DNA of 64,000 nucleotides from Saccharofermentans sp. (GCA_024691325.1 JAILNR010000038.1:1-64000); one strand, 5' to 3'; positions 28,576-38,086 are shown, counted from the first letter of the stretch. Notes: generated by a model from the sequence alone, not told the origin. Program-made: numbers and translations.

Positions 28576-30324
28576 TTATGTGCCGTAGCCCGGATAAGGC
28601 GAGAAACCGGCTGTATTACAAAGGTTGATAAACTCGTCAGATCTCGAGAAACCGTGATATACATCAAGTCTCGAACTGCCGTTTGAAAGCTTATCAATCC
28701 AGTATGCAAGGCCGTCCGCATCGCATTCACGACCTAAGAACGCATTATAGAGTATTCTTACATACTGTTCGTCAGAAAGATTACGGTTAGTCATCTCCTG
28801 GCTGAATACGAATCCGTATGCTACTTCCTCACCGGTCATATGATCAACTGTGATCTGCTTATACCAGTAATCAAGACCTACAGTATCGGGATATCTGTTA
28901 AGTGTTGATCTGTACATATAGATAAGGAAGTTCTCGATAGGATCTCTTCCCACCATCTCACCATTCTGCTGTATGGGCGGAGGTGCAATCTCGTTAGCAG
29001 GAAGTCCAACAGCTCCCTCAGGCATATTATCATAGACAGGAATCCTGAAAGACATAGGTGTATCAAGCAATCCGGCTCTGTAATAAGCGGTCATCATGTG
29101 GGAAGCCTCAGTATAGACAGAAGCAGTAGCCGTCATGTACTGATGATATCCTCTCTGACCTGTATATGCAGGGTCAAAGTTAAATCGCATAAAGTAGAGC
29201 GTTCCCTGACCTCTGCTTATGTAGTTGTCTCTAATCCACTTTGCACCGCCGACAATAGATCTTCCGGGGGTATTCCATGGAATAAGATACGTATCGTTGA
29301 ATCCGGGATCGGGCAAACCGTTCTGTGCGAAGTTAAGTCCGAGAACAGAAGCGCTGATAACGCTGGAATAAGCTCCGATGTTGTAAAGGTTATAAAAACC
29401 TGTTGCACCATTGGAAGAAGTACTTCCGTTCTTGCTGCACTCCTGGATTACATGCGAAGCAAGGAATATAGGATTAATATCTGCGATATTACCTGCATCA
29501 GCAAAGATATCAGAATAATTGATTACATCATTATTCTGGTTGGCAGCCTGTCCCTGCATAAATGTTCCGTTCAATACGCCCTGAACAGAAGGACCGGGGA
29601 TAGAGTTGTCTGCCGTGTAATTAAGATCAAGAAACTGGAAAACAGCAGTCTCATTGATGCTGTTTCTGGGATCCATATAGAAAGCAACGATCTCAGGAGA
29701 TGCATTAACCCAGTTGGATGCATCGATAACATAATACTGACCTGTTGCAGCATTATAAGAATAATCAGCCTTCGACTTCCATGCGCCGTTAGCGCTGTTG
29801 CTGATAAGCGAACCGCCCCTTCTGGTCTCAACAGTTATAGCACTGTTCCAGTCATAACCTGTATAAACAGGAGTGAACGACCATGACGGATGTATAGCAT
29901 GAAGATCACGAAGGTACGGCTTATAGCTTTCCGGGAAGTTAGCGATCATAGACTCAAAGCCGCCGTCTGAAGGACCTGTACCTGTTGCATCTCTTCTGAC
30001 ATAGTAAGCTGCAACATAACCGTTCTTAACAGCTCCGTTGGATTCAAACGTGATGCTGTACCAGGAAGCAAGACCCGAAGTATCAGATCCGTCAGCATAA
30101 GTTGTACCTGTTACCTGAACTCTTGAATTAATTCCGCAAGTTCCAACTATCGCTGACTGATTAGTGGGATATTCACGAACGTTAACAACAGAGTTGCAGT
30201 TAATGATCGTAGCATTAGCCGCTATATCTGCTCTTACATTAACAGGTGCCGCATTAAAGAAGACACCTATCACCATAAATGCAGCTAATAAAGCGGATGC
30301 TAACTTAGCTGTAATTCTCCTCAT
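28576..30324 (-). CDS. Secreted SH3b-glucosaminidase-DUF4214 wall enzyme
   Basis: 582 residues. Signal peptide 1-33 ending near VRA-DI. An SH3b domain covers about 38-115 (NVREYPTNQSAIVGT...WYSITF...NGYVAAYYV). A glucosaminidase (GH73/LytG-like) region covers about 135-420, with a PYLRDLHAIHPSW-type entry and conserved HVIQECSKNGSTSS and NLYNIGAYS stretches; the Glu of IQEC is the candidate catalytic acid. The C-terminus (about 455-570) is DUF4214, a module found in many secreted bacterial proteins. It likely cuts the GlcNAc-MurNAc bond in peptidoglycan. AAGGGG precedes the ATG. It ends at a strong terminator and follows prfB by 11 bases. Confidence 0.85.
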   Translation of the reverse strand: MRRITAKLASALLAAFMVIGVFFNAAPVNVRADIAANATIINCNSVVNVREYPTNQSAIVGTCGINSRVQVTGTTYADGSDTSGLASWYSITFESNGAVKNGYVAAYYVRRDATGTGPSDGGFESMIANFPESYKPYLRDLHAIHPSWSFTPVYTGYDWNSAITVETRRGGSLISNSANGAWKSKADYSYNAATGQYYVIDASNWVNASPEIVAFYMDPRNSINETAVFQFLDLNYTADNSIPGPSVQGVLNGTFMQGQAANQNNDVINYSDIFADAGNIADINPIFLASHVIQECSKNGSTSSNGATGFYNLYNIGAYSSVISASVLGLNFAQNGLPDPGFNDTYLIPWNTPGRSIVGGAKWIRDNYISRGQGTLYFMRFNFDPAYTGQRGYHQYMTATASVYTEASHMMTAYYRAGLLDTPMSFRIPVYDNMPEGAVGLPANEIAPPPIQQNGEMVGRDPIENFLIYMYRSTLNRYPDTVGLDYWYKQITVDHMTGEEVAYGFVFSQEMTNRNLSDEQYVRILYNAFLGRECDADGLAYWIDKLSNGSSRLDVYHGFSRSDEFINLCNTAGFSPYPGYGT

Positions 30325-30335
30325 ATTAATTCCCC

Positions 30336-31445
30336 TTACTTTTCAATTTTCATTCCCGACAGGAATGCATTTATAAAACCATCTATCTTACCGTCCATGA
30401 CGGCATCAACATCAACTTCTTCGTATCCTGTTCTTGCATCCTTAACCAAGGTATAAGGACAGAAAACATATGACCTGATCTGTGAACCCCAGGCAATCTC
30501 TTTCTGATCACCCTTAAGGTCTTCGATCTTCTCCATCTGCGCAGCCTCAGCAAGTGCAAACAATTTAGCTTTCAGCATATTCATCGCAGTCTCCATGTTC
30601 TGAACCTGCGATCTTTCCGCCTGACAGGCAACAACTATACCAGTAGGATAGTGTGTAAGTCTTACAGCCGTATCAGTCTTATTGATATGCTGACCACCCT
30701 TACCTGTTGCTCTGTACTTATCGACTCTCAGATCCTTAGGATCGATCTTAATATCGATATTGGTATCCATCTCGGGTATTACTTCACAGGATGCGAAAGA
30801 CGTATGTCTTCTTCCTGCGGAATCAAAGGGCGAGATTCTTACCAATCTGTGTACACCAAGCTCTGATCTTAAGAATCCGTATGCATTCTCACCGATTACC
30901 ATGAAAGAGCAAGACTTAACACCTGCTTCTTCACCATCAAGGAAGTCCATGATCTTAATCTCGTAACCATGTGCTTCAGCCCATCTGGTATACATACGGT
31001 AAAGCATGCTTACCCAGTCCATTGCCTCTGTTCCGCCAGCGCCTGCCTGCAAAGAAACAACTGCGTTATTTTTGTCATAAGGACCTGTAAGAAGAGTCTC
31101 AAGTCTCATCTTCTCAAAGTCCTGCTTAAACTTATCAAGACCTGCCTGAAGCTCTTCAAGTGAACTTAAATCCTCTTCCTCATTTGCAAGTTCGCACAAA
31201 GCAAGAAGATCATCCTTGTCAGTAACAAGATGATTGTAGTTCTCGACTCTTTGCTGCATGCGTCGAAGATCAGTCTGAAGTTTCTGAGCCTTATTTACAT
31301 CATTCCAGAAATCAGGCTCCTGTGTCCTTGCCTCAAGCTCACTAATCTTAGTGGATAAAGACTCGATATGAAGAGCATCCTTCAATCCGGTAAGAGGCTC
31401 CTCATATGATTCAAGCTCAAGCCTGACATTATCGAATTCAAGCAT
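30336..31445 (-). CDS. prfB: Peptide chain release factor 2
   Basis: 369 residues; reads UGA and UAA. Contains the SPF tripeptide (RISPFDSAGRRHTSF) and the GGQ loop (ATGKGGQHINKTDTAVRLTH). In many bacteria prfB is interrupted near codon 25 by an in-frame UGA with a CUU slippery site that autoregulates RF2. Here that place reads ...GCT CTT CAT... with no stop, so the gene is one open frame without the programmed shift. It shares one base with the aminotransferase stop upstream (TAATG). Confidence 0.97.
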   Translation of the reverse strand: MLEFDNVRLELESYEEPLTGLKDALHIESLSTKISELEARTQEPDFWNDVNKAQKLQTDLRRMQQRVENYNHLVTDKDDLLALCELANEEEDLSSLEELQAGLDKFKQDFEKMRLETLLTGPYDKNNAVVSLQAGAGGTEAMDWVSMLYRMYTRWAEAHGYEIKIMDFLDGEEAGVKSCSFMVIGENAYGFLRSELGVHRLVRISPFDSAGRRHTSFASCEVIPEMDTNIDIKIDPKDLRVDKYRATGKGGQHINKTDTAVRLTHYPTGIVVACQAERSQVQNMETAMNMLKAKLFALAEAAQMEKIEDLKGDQKEIAWGSQIRSYVFCPYTLVKDARTGYEEVDVDAVMDGKIDGFINAFLSGMKIEK

Positions 31446-32632
31446 TAAACTATTCCCTTTCTCAATTCTTCCGTAAACTCCGCGAGTCTCTCCATCGCGG
31501 TCTTTATATTCTCCATTGAAGCAGCATAACTGATTCGCACATGGTCTTCACCGCATTCACCGAACGCATTACCCGGTACGATTGCAACCTTCTTGCTTGT
31601 AAGGAACTTCTCACAGAACTTTTCTGAAGAAAGTCCAAGGCCTTTGATAGACGGGAAAGCGTAGAAGGCACCTGAAGGTGTAAAACACTCAAGACCGGCA
31701 TCATTAAGACCTTTGATGATGACTCTTCTTCTGTGGTTATACTCGTCTCTCATCGCTTTAATTTGATCATCACAGTTTGCAGCTGCTTCTATAACAGCGA
31801 ACTGGGACATTGAAGGAGCACTCATTATGCAGTACTGATGAATCTTGGTCATAGGAGCAATAAGTTCCGTGGGACCTAAGACATATCCGATTCTAAAGCC
31901 GGTCATTGCATACGACTTCGAGAAACCGTTGATCATAACGACACGGTCCTTAAGTTCAGGGAATCTCGCAAGAGAACTCGGCTCATCACTAACATAGTTA
32001 AGCTCGCAGTAAAGTTCATCAGAGATAACGATTATTTCAGGATGCCTCATAAGAACATCTCTTATAGGCTTAAGGTCTTCCATTGTCATTACGGCACCTG
32101 TCGGGTTGCCGGGATAACCTAAGATAAGGTACTTAGTCTTGTCAGTAATGGCAGCTTCAAGATCATCTGCCATAAGCTTAAAGTCATCCTCCTGACGTGT
32201 ACTGATGATAACCGGTACACCGTGTGAGAAAAGAACTGTTGCCTTATATGCCACGAAGCAGGGCTCAACGATAATTACCTCATCTCCGGGATTGATAAGA
32301 GCGCGGGCTGCAAGATCAAGTCCTTCAGAACCTCCAACAGTAATGAGACACTGACCGTTTGGATCATAATCAATACCGTAACGTCTGCTTATATAATCTG
32401 TAATTGCTTTCTTGGCATTCGTATATCCTGCGTTAGGAGAATAATGAGTATATCCGTCTACCAATGAATTAATGCCGGCCTCACGAATCGACCAGGGTGT
32501 TACAAAATCCGGCTCACCAATTGATAATGAGATAACACCCTGCATCTCACTTGCAAGATCAAAGAATTTCCTGATCGCTGAAGGCGGTACGGAAGCAACC
32601 GAAGATGAGACCTTGCTGTTAAGATCTGTCAT
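31445..32632 (-). CDS. Class I/II PLP-dependent aminotransferase
   Basis: 395 residues, fold type I. The PLP lysine is in NGFSKSYAMTGFRIGY; the pyrophosphate-binding NPTG is in GYPGNPTGAVM and the conserved Asp in IVISDELYCELNY. Closest type by eye: B. subtilis YugH/PatA-like aspartate or aromatic aminotransferases. It overlaps by 4 bases with an Lrp/AsnC regulator upstream, the yugG-yugH arrangement, suggesting amino-acid-responsive control. Exact substrate not decided by sequence. Confidence 0.92.
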   Translation of the reverse strand: MTDLNSKVSSSVASVPPSAIRKFFDLASEMQGVISLSIGEPDFVTPWSIREAGINSLVDGYTHYSPNAGYTNAKKAITDYISRRYGIDYDPNGQCLITVGGSEGLDLAARALINPGDEVIIVEPCFVAYKATVLFSHGVPVIISTRQEDDFKLMADDLEAAITDKTKYLILGYPGNPTGAVMTMEDLKPIRDVLMRHPEIIVISDELYCELNYVSDEPSSLARFPELKDRVVMINGFSKSYAMTGFRIGYVLGPTELIAPMTKIHQYCIMSAPSMSQFAVIEAAANCDDQIKAMRDEYNHRRRVIIKGLNDAGLECFTPSGAFYAFPSIKGLGLSSEKFCEKFLTSKKVAIVPGNAFGECGEDHVRISYAASMENIKTAMERLAEFTEELRKGIV

Positions 32633-33117
32633 AGTACGATCGCCTGCCTGTCATCAGTTGTTGAATCTTCGAAGAAGATGCCGTTGGACTTATACTTCTT
32701 CAGAATAAAGTGTGTTGCTGTGGAAAGAACGCCTTCTGATGTAGCAACCTTGTTATAAACGAATTCAGCGATATTCTTAAGACTGTCATCGTTATAGATT
32801 AGCAAAAGGTCAAAAGCACCGGACATAAGATAGCAGTCCGTTACTTTATCGTATTTGCTTAATATCTTGGCTATGTTATCAAAACCCCTGTCTCTTTGAG
32901 GAGTAATACGGACTTCGATAAGAGCCGTTACCTTCTCAGGATAAGTCTTCTGCCAATTAATCTCGGCCGTATAACCTAAGATGATCTTCTCATCCTTAAG
33001 CCTTTGAATCTCGGCATCAACCTCTTGCTCAGAGGCACCAAGCTCTACGGCGATGTCAGTAGAAGAGATCCTGGGATCCTTCTCAATTATCTTCAACAAT
33101 TCAATATCATCTATCAT
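32629..33117 (-). CDS. Lrp/AsnC family transcriptional regulator
   Basis: 162 residues. Helix-turn-helix at about 1-50 (RISSTDIAVELGASEQEVDAEI), then a RAM ligand-binding ferredoxin-like domain (about 65-145; CYLMSGAFDLLLIYN is the family's G-x-x-D type segment). Binds DNA as an octamer or other multimer in response to amino acids. GGAGG lies 6 bases ahead of the ATG. The 4-base overlap with the aminotransferase indicates a regulator-enzyme pair; the C-terminal 15 residues extend beyond the usual domain. Confidence 0.92.
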   Translation of the reverse strand: MIDDIELLKIIEKDPRISSTDIAVELGASEQEVDAEIQRLKDEKIILGYTAEINWQKTYPEKVTALIEVRITPQRDRGFDNIAKILSKYDKVTDCYLMSGAFDLLLIYNDDSLKNIAEFVYNKVATSEGVLSTATHFILKKYKSNGIFFEDSTTDDRQAIVL

Positions 33118-33152
33118 AAATGCCTCCGTTTTTTACGGGTTTTCAATAAATT

Positions 33153-35024
33153 TTAGCATAACGACTCGTATTCATCATACATCTTTTCGATTACAGAGGC
33201 GTTACATGCATAAAGATCATAGTCTTCCTTAGTCGCTTCAGGTGTCAGGAATTTATCCTCGAGCTGCTTTTGTTCCTTCTCTTTTTCCTCAATCAGGCGT
33301 TCAAGTTCCCTTATTCTCTCGGCCCTCTTGGCATTAAGTTTCCTCTGCATCGCCTGGTTTATCTTAGGCTTGCTCTCACCGGTCTTAGACGGTACTTCCG
33401 GTTTCACCTGATCTTGCACCAAAGATTTACGCACAGCCTTTCTGTAATATTCATATGTGTCATAAAGCTTTGCGGTGCCATTAGCAAAACCCAGGACCTT
33501 ATCGGCACATTTCTCTATAAAGAAGCGGTCGTGGCTTACACAGATAATGGCTCCGTTATATTCCTTAAGTGCATCCTCAAGTATTTCCCGCGACTCTATA
33601 TCCAGGTGATTTGTAGGCTCATCAAGGAAAAGGATGTCCGGATTCTCCTCAAGAATACAGCATAGATAAAGTCTGCTTCTCTCTCCACCCGACAGGACAT
33701 TTATGGTCTTAAACACTTCATCCGCCTTAAAGCCGAACCGTGCAAGCATCGATCTTGCTTCTGTAACCGTCAGATCGGATCTTCTTATCAATTCGTCATA
33801 ACAGGTAGCATTCTCATCCTCGAATGGAACAAACTGCTCCATAAAGCCTATCGTTGCAGCTGCAGACAGGAATACACTGCCGTCGAGTCCCGCCACTCTT
33901 CCTCTTAGGATCGAGAGTAAAGTTGACTTGCCGCAGCCGTTTGGTCCTGCAAGGAAGAGCTTCTGCCCGGCTTTAAGCTCAAAACTTATGTCGCTGAATA
34001 TCAAAGGGCCATCGCCAAAACTTTTGGAAACGCCTTTAACAGCTATCATTATCTTGTCTGATGCACCTTCCCTGTCCGCTGGCACCACATTAAAGTTCAT
34101 GCGTCCTTCACCAGACGGAAGTCTTGAACGCTCCGTCTCAAGGACCACGCTTAACTTATCCACCATCTTCTCACGCTGATGGTAGCCGGAGATATTCCTG
34201 TGTGACAGCATAGTCTGCTTTACTTCAAGCTGATGTTCAAGTTCCTTTTCGAGGGATTCGACAACACGCTTTTGTGTCTTAAGAAACTCTTCCTTTTGCT
34301 GCTTATAACTGTCGTAGTTGCCCTTATACTGTGTAATATGACCGCCGTCTAATTCAATAACGCGGTTTGCAAACGCATCAATAAAGTGTCTGTCGTGAGA
34401 AATTACAAAAACGGAGCCCTTATAAGACTTGAGATATTCCTCGAGCCACTCGATAGCATCAGCATCAAGGTGATTTGTAGGCTCATCGAGCATCAGGATG
34501 TCGGGGCGTTCGACTATAAGTCTTGCAAGACAGACTCTCATCTTCTCGCCGCCTGATAAAGTCATGAGATCAGTTCTGGAATCTATTTCCTTTAAGCCAA
34601 GACCGGCAAGCGCTTCTTTAATCCGGAACTCATAATCGTAACCGCCCATGGCTTCATACCTGGCACTTACTTTGGAGTATTCATCAAGTTTCTCTTTCGA
34701 GCTGTCTGTCTGAAGCTCAAGTTCAATTCTCTTCATCTGTTCTTCAACTTCAGTCATATGAGCAGGTTTAAGAGTATCGGAACTTAAATCCTGCTCATCC
34801 ATATTCTGGGACAGGAAACCTAATGTGGTATTTCCATGTAACAAAACTTTACCGTCATCGGGGATCATTACCCCTTTGACGGCTTTAAATAAAGTGGATT
34901 TCCCGGCACCGTTATTGCCGATGAATGCGATCTTGTCACCCTGGTTAACGGTGAAGCTGACTCCGTCAAGAACGCGCCGGGAATCAAAACTTACTGTAAT
35001 ATTATCAACACTTAGTACTGGCAT
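33153..35024 (-). CDS. ABC-F family ATPase
   Basis: 623 residues, two ABC domains and no membrane part. First Walker A GNNGAGKST, signature LSGGEKMR, Walker B ILMLDEPTNHLD; second Walker A GPNGCGKST, signature LSGGERSR, Walker B ILFLDEPTNHLD. Between them lies the coiled-coil P-site tRNA interaction motif (about 240-285), and a C-terminal Lys/Glu-rich coiled coil (about 560-610). ABC-F proteins act on the ribosome to rescue stalls or protect against antibiotics. Shape resembles the Uup/YdiF group; a resistance role is not supported by context. Cotranscribed with asd, 12 bases downstream. Confidence 0.93.
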   Translation of the reverse strand: MPVLSVDNITVSFDSRRVLDGVSFTVNQGDKIAFIGNNGAGKSTLFKAVKGVMIPDDGKVLLHGNTTLGFLSQNMDEQDLSSDTLKPAHMTEVEEQMKRIELELQTDSSKEKLDEYSKVSARYEAMGGYDYEFRIKEALAGLGLKEIDSRTDLMTLSGGEKMRVCLARLIVERPDILMLDEPTNHLDADAIEWLEEYLKSYKGSVFVISHDRHFIDAFANRVIELDGGHITQYKGNYDSYKQQKEEFLKTQKRVVESLEKELEHQLEVKQTMLSHRNISGYHQREKMVDKLSVVLETERSRLPSGEGRMNFNVVPADREGASDKIMIAVKGVSKSFGDGPLIFSDISFELKAGQKLFLAGPNGCGKSTLLSILRGRVAGLDGSVFLSAAATIGFMEQFVPFEDENATCYDELIRRSDLTVTEARSMLARFGFKADEVFKTINVLSGGERSRLYLCCILEENPDILFLDEPTNHLDIESREILEDALKEYNGAIICVSHDRFFIEKCADKVLGFANGTAKLYDTYEYYRKAVRKSLVQDQVKPEVPSKTGESKPKINQAMQRKLNAKRAERIRELERLIEEKEKEQKQLEDKFLTPEATKEDYDLYACNASVIEKMYDEYESLC

Positions 35025-35036
35025 CAGAGCCTTTGA

Positions 35037-36122
35037 TTACTTGGCAGTAATATATCCTTTCTTCGTAAGAAGCTCAGCTGTGAGCATTCCGCCGCCTGCA
35101 GCTCCTCTTAAAGTATTATGCGAAAGACAAGCGAACTTATAATCAAAGATGTTATCTTCACGAAGTCTTGCAATGCTTACACCCATTCCGTTGCCGAACA
35201 TTGCATCAAGCTTGGGCTGAGGTCTGTTATCTTCCTCAAGATACTGAAGGAAGTGCTCGGGAGCTGAAGGAAGTTCAAGCTTCTGTGCTTCTCCCACAAA
35301 CTTATTCCATGCCTTTATCATATCTTCCTTGGAAGGCTTATTCTTGAAGCTTACGGATACTGCAGCCGTATGTCCTTCCTGAACAGCAACTCTGTAGCAC
35401 TGTGCAGAGATAACAGGCTCCTTGGCAAGCTCGATATGATCGTCAGCAAACTTACCCCAGACCTTCAAAGGCTCCTTCTCGGACTTCTCTTCCTCACCGC
35501 CGATGTAAGGGATGAGGTTGCCTACCATCTCAGGCCAGATGTCAAACGTTTTACCTGCACCGGAAATAGCCTGATAAGTACAAACGGAAATCTTCTCAAT
35601 TCCATAAGAAAGAAGCGGTGTAAGAGCAGGTACATAACTCTGGATAGAACAGTTAGGCTTAACTGCGATGAATCCCCTCTTCGTTCCAAGTCTCTTTCTC
35701 TGGGCATCGATAAGCTTTGCATGATCAGAATTGATCTCGGGGATGATCATAGGAACATCTTCAGTCCATCTGTTAGCAGAGTTGTTGGAAATAACCGGGC
35801 ACTCAAGCTTGGCAATCTTCTCTTCCAAAGCTCTGATCTCATCCTTCTTCATATCAACAGCACAGAAAGTAAAGTCGATCTGCTCAACATATTCCTCAAT
35901 ATTATCCGTACCGTATACGATCATCTTCTTAGCATACTCAGGCATAGGTCTGTCGATCTTCCATCTGCCTGCTACAGCTTCCTCATATGTCTTGCCTGCA
36001 GATCTGGGAGATGCACATAATGCAACACACTCAAACCAGGGATGATTCTCGAGCAGACTTATAAATCTCTGTCCTACATATCCCGTTGCGCCAATAACAC
36101 CGACTCTTAATTTCTTTTCCAT
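35037..36122 (-). CDS. asd: Aspartate-semialdehyde dehydrogenase
   Basis: 361 residues; NADPH-dependent second step of the aspartate family pathway (Lys, DAP, Met, Thr). Rossmann motif VGVIGATGYVGQRF, catalytic Cys in KPNCSIQSYV, and the GAGKTFD and IPYIGGEEEKSEKE segments. The last two are typical of the archaeal/fungal-like class that many Clostridia carry, rather than the E. coli or B. subtilis class. I prefer the second ATG (36122, GGAG nine bases ahead, family-like N-terminus); the ATG at 36137 would add five residues. A strong promoter and a leader with inverted repeats precede it. The partner aspartate kinase lies 23 kb away. Confidence 0.95.
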   Translation of the reverse strand: MEKKLRVGVIGATGYVGQRFISLLENHPWFECVALCASPRSAGKTYEEAVAGRWKIDRPMPEYAKKMIVYGTDNIEEYVEQIDFTFCAVDMKKDEIRALEEKIAKLECPVISNNSANRWTEDVPMIIPEINSDHAKLIDAQRKRLGTKRGFIAVKPNCSIQSYVPALTPLLSYGIEKISVCTYQAISGAGKTFDIWPEMVGNLIPYIGGEEEKSEKEPLKVWGKFADDHIELAKEPVISAQCYRVAVQEGHTAAVSVSFKNKPSKEDMIKAWNKFVGEAQKLELPSAPEHFLQYLEEDNRPQPKLDAMFGNGMGVSIARLREDNIFDYKFACLSHNTLRGAAGGGMLTAELLTKKGYITAK

Positions 36123-36145
36123 TTTGTTTAACTCCATTTCACCCG

Positions 36146-36172
36146 CTGTCCTTGTGTCGTGGACAGTTGTCC
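36146..36172 (-). promoter_or_regulatory. Three-part inverted repeat in the asd leader
   Basis: Three copies of a GGACA/TGTCC half site lie in the 57-base leader: CTGTCC (36146-36151), GGACAG (36161-36166) and TTGTCC (36167-36172) on plus. The middle one can pair with either neighbour, giving two mutually exclusive small hairpins, one close to the ribosome site. It could equally be a protein operator. I do not match it to a known riboswitch. Confidence 0.35.
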
Positions 36173-36185
36173 TTACTGTGCAAAC

Positions 36186-36214
36186 ATACTACCACACGCT
36201 AATGATTGATTCAA
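36186..36214 (-). promoter_or_regulatory. Probable sigma-A promoter of asd
   Basis: Minus strand TTGAAT, 17 bases, TAGTAT. Good spacing and 4-5 of 6 matches in each box. Start of transcription would fall near 36179, leaving a leader of about 57 bases to the chosen ATG. Confidence 0.6.
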
Positions 36215-36231
36215 TAGCAAAATTAACAATA

Positions 36232-36780
36232 TCAAACGGCAAATTCAGCATCTGAATTTTGCAATTCGAACACATACCAGGCAGAACCTGATTTATATAC
36301 GAGAATATAAACATCAGTTGTTACATGTTCACCTTCACCGTTTTGGAAATTCAGCCTGAGCTTTACGATCTGAGCAGCCTCAATCTGTTCCACTTCCATG
36401 TGATGAATAACTGATATATCTATCTGCAAAGAAGGAAAATCATAGTTATTCTCTTCAACATAATCGTTATATGCCGATACGGAAGCTCCAAGGTATGTAT
36501 AGTCAGGCATTGAAGTCGAAGTATACTGTTCAAACACCTGGTGCATATCAACCTGTTCACCGTCAGCATTTACAAACTCTTTAAATGAATCCGGGTAACA
36601 CGCGCAGAACATCTCTTCATCGCCTGTAAACACTGACTGGAAGAAACCCTCTGCAACATTGATCGAAGACTGATTAACATTATCTATTGTTACAAACTCA
36701 TCCGTCTTGCTTCCGCATCCGGCAAATGCCAGCATACTGATTGCTACGGTAAGAACTGCAGCAGTTATTCTTTTAATCAT
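36232..36780 (-). CDS. Hypothetical lipoprotein
   Basis: 182 residues. Short basic start, hydrophobic stretch and lipobox LAFAGC, so a lipoprotein facing outward. The mature part resembles the small alpha-beta folds of DUF4878/NTF2-like lipoproteins (an early helix SINVAEGFFQSVFTGDEEMF, then strands), but I cannot name the family. The start overlaps the rarA stop by 8 bases (ATGATTAA) with AAGGAG nine bases ahead, so an ATG further upstream inside rarA is not needed. Confidence 0.75.
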   Translation of the reverse strand: MIKRITAAVLTVAISMLAFAGCGSKTDEFVTIDNVNQSSINVAEGFFQSVFTGDEEMFCACYPDSFKEFVNADGEQVDMHQVFEQYTSTSMPDYTYLGASVSAYNDYVEENNYDFPSLQIDISVIHHMEVEQIEAAQIVKLRLNFQNGEGEHVTTDVYILVYKSGSAWYVFELQNSDAEFAV

Positions 36781-38086
36781 TCTTATTAATCTCCTTTTCC
36801 ACATATGAAAGATACTCGGCAATCCTCTTCTCATAGCCTATATCCGTCGGTTCATAGTATTTCCTGCCTTTGGAAGCATCAGGCATATATTCCTGCTTAA
36901 CGATATGGCCAGGGAAATCATGCGGATACTTATATCCCACACTATATCCCAGATCCTCCATCCCCTTGGCAGGAGCATTACGCAGATGCATTGGAACAGA
37001 ACCTGTATCAGAACTTCTTACATCACTCAAAGCTTTATCAATTGCAAGATAAGCCGCATTGGACTTAGGAGAGCTTGCTACTGTAATACAGGCTTCAGCA
37101 AGTGGAATCCTTGCCTCAGGCATTCCGACAGCAGCAGCAGCCTGGTAAGCGGCACTTGCAATAAGAAGAGCATTCGGGTTAGCAAGTCCGACATCTTCAG
37201 CCGCGCATATAAGTATTCTTCTGGCAAGAAACTCGATGTCCTCGCCTCCCTCTAATGCTCTTGCCAGATATAATATAGCTGCATCAGGGTCAGAACCTCT
37301 CATCGACTTTATCATGGCGCTTATGTTGTCATAATGACTCTCACCGTCTTTATCGAAAAGCACGGTTCTCTTCTGCATACAGTCGCTGATAACTTCATCC
37401 GTTATATTGATCGCACCCTCCTTATCAGGTGCAGTCGTGATAACAGCAAGCTCCAATGCCTTAAGACTGTTTCTCGCATCGCCGCCGGATAATCCCGCCA
37501 TCTTCTTAAGCGTATCGTCGCTTATCCTGACATCAGTAAGTCCGTAGCCTCTTTCCTTGTCTTCAACGGCATTTCTTAAGATTGTACAGATATTCTCATC
37601 GGTAAGAGAATGAAGCTGCAATACAGTAGATCTTGAGACCAACGCCTTATTCACTTCAAAGAACGGATTCTCGGTTGTGGCACCTACTAATACTATCGTT
37701 CCATCTTCGACAAAGGGAAGCAGCGCATCCTGCTGAAGCTTGTTAAAACGATGTATCTCATCAATAAAAAGAACTGTCTTTTTGCCCTCGGACAATAAAG
37801 GATTACGGGCATCCTCTATGACCGCTTTTATATCAGACACACCGGAAGTAACGGCATTCAAAGACCGGAACTTCGATGTAGTCGAGTTCGCGATTACTCT
37901 TGCGAGTGCCGTCTTACCTGTTCCCGGAGGTCCGAAGAGGATGACTGAGGACAGACGGTCTGCCTCAATCATCCTCCTTAATAGTTTTCCTTTTCCGACT
38001 ATATGCTCCTGACCCACATATTCATCGAGGGTCCTCGGAGCCATCCTGTAAGGAAGCGGCTGCCTTGACAGTTCTTCCTCAGGCAT
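36773..38086 (-). CDS. rarA: Replication-associated recombination protein RarA
   Basis: 437 residues; AAA+ ATPase (MgsA/WRNIP1 family) acting at stalled forks together with SSB. Walker A GPPGTGKTAL, Walker B VLFIDEIHRFNKLQQDAL, sensor 1 LVGATTENPFFEVN, arginine region ALVSRSTV. The C-terminal tetramerisation domain contains the conserved NSKAYLAI-like SNAAYLAIDKAL and PMHLRNAPAKGM. Shares one base with the glyA stop (TAATG). Confidence 0.95.
   Translation of the reverse strand: MPEEELSRQPLPYRMAPRTLDEYVGQEHIVGKGKLLRRMIEADRLSSVILFGPPGTGKTALARVIANSTTSKFRSLNAVTSGVSDIKAVIEDARNPLLSEGKKTVLFIDEIHRFNKLQQDALLPFVEDGTIVLVGATTENPFFEVNKALVSRSTVLQLHSLTDENICTILRNAVEDKERGYGLTDVRISDDTLKKMAGLSGGDARNSLKALELAVITTAPDKEGAINITDEVISDCMQKRTVLFDKDGESHYDNISAMIKSMRGSDPDAAILYLARALEGGEDIEFLARRILICAAEDVGLANPNALLIASAAYQAAAAVGMPEARIPLAEACITVASSPKSNAAYLAIDKALSDVRSSDTGSVPMHLRNAPAKGMEDLGYSVGYKYPHDFPGHIVKQEYMPDASKGRKYYEPTDIGYEKRIAEYLSYVEKEINKND

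Noticed and set aside
29098..29886. Plus-strand open frame of 262 codons over the wall glucosaminidase gene
   Set aside because: Antisense to a well-supported gene; composition (Ser/Ile/Arg-rich, no domain) is that of a shadow frame.
31360..31445. Programmed frameshift in prfB
   Set aside because: No in-frame UGA near codon 25; the gene is a single frame.
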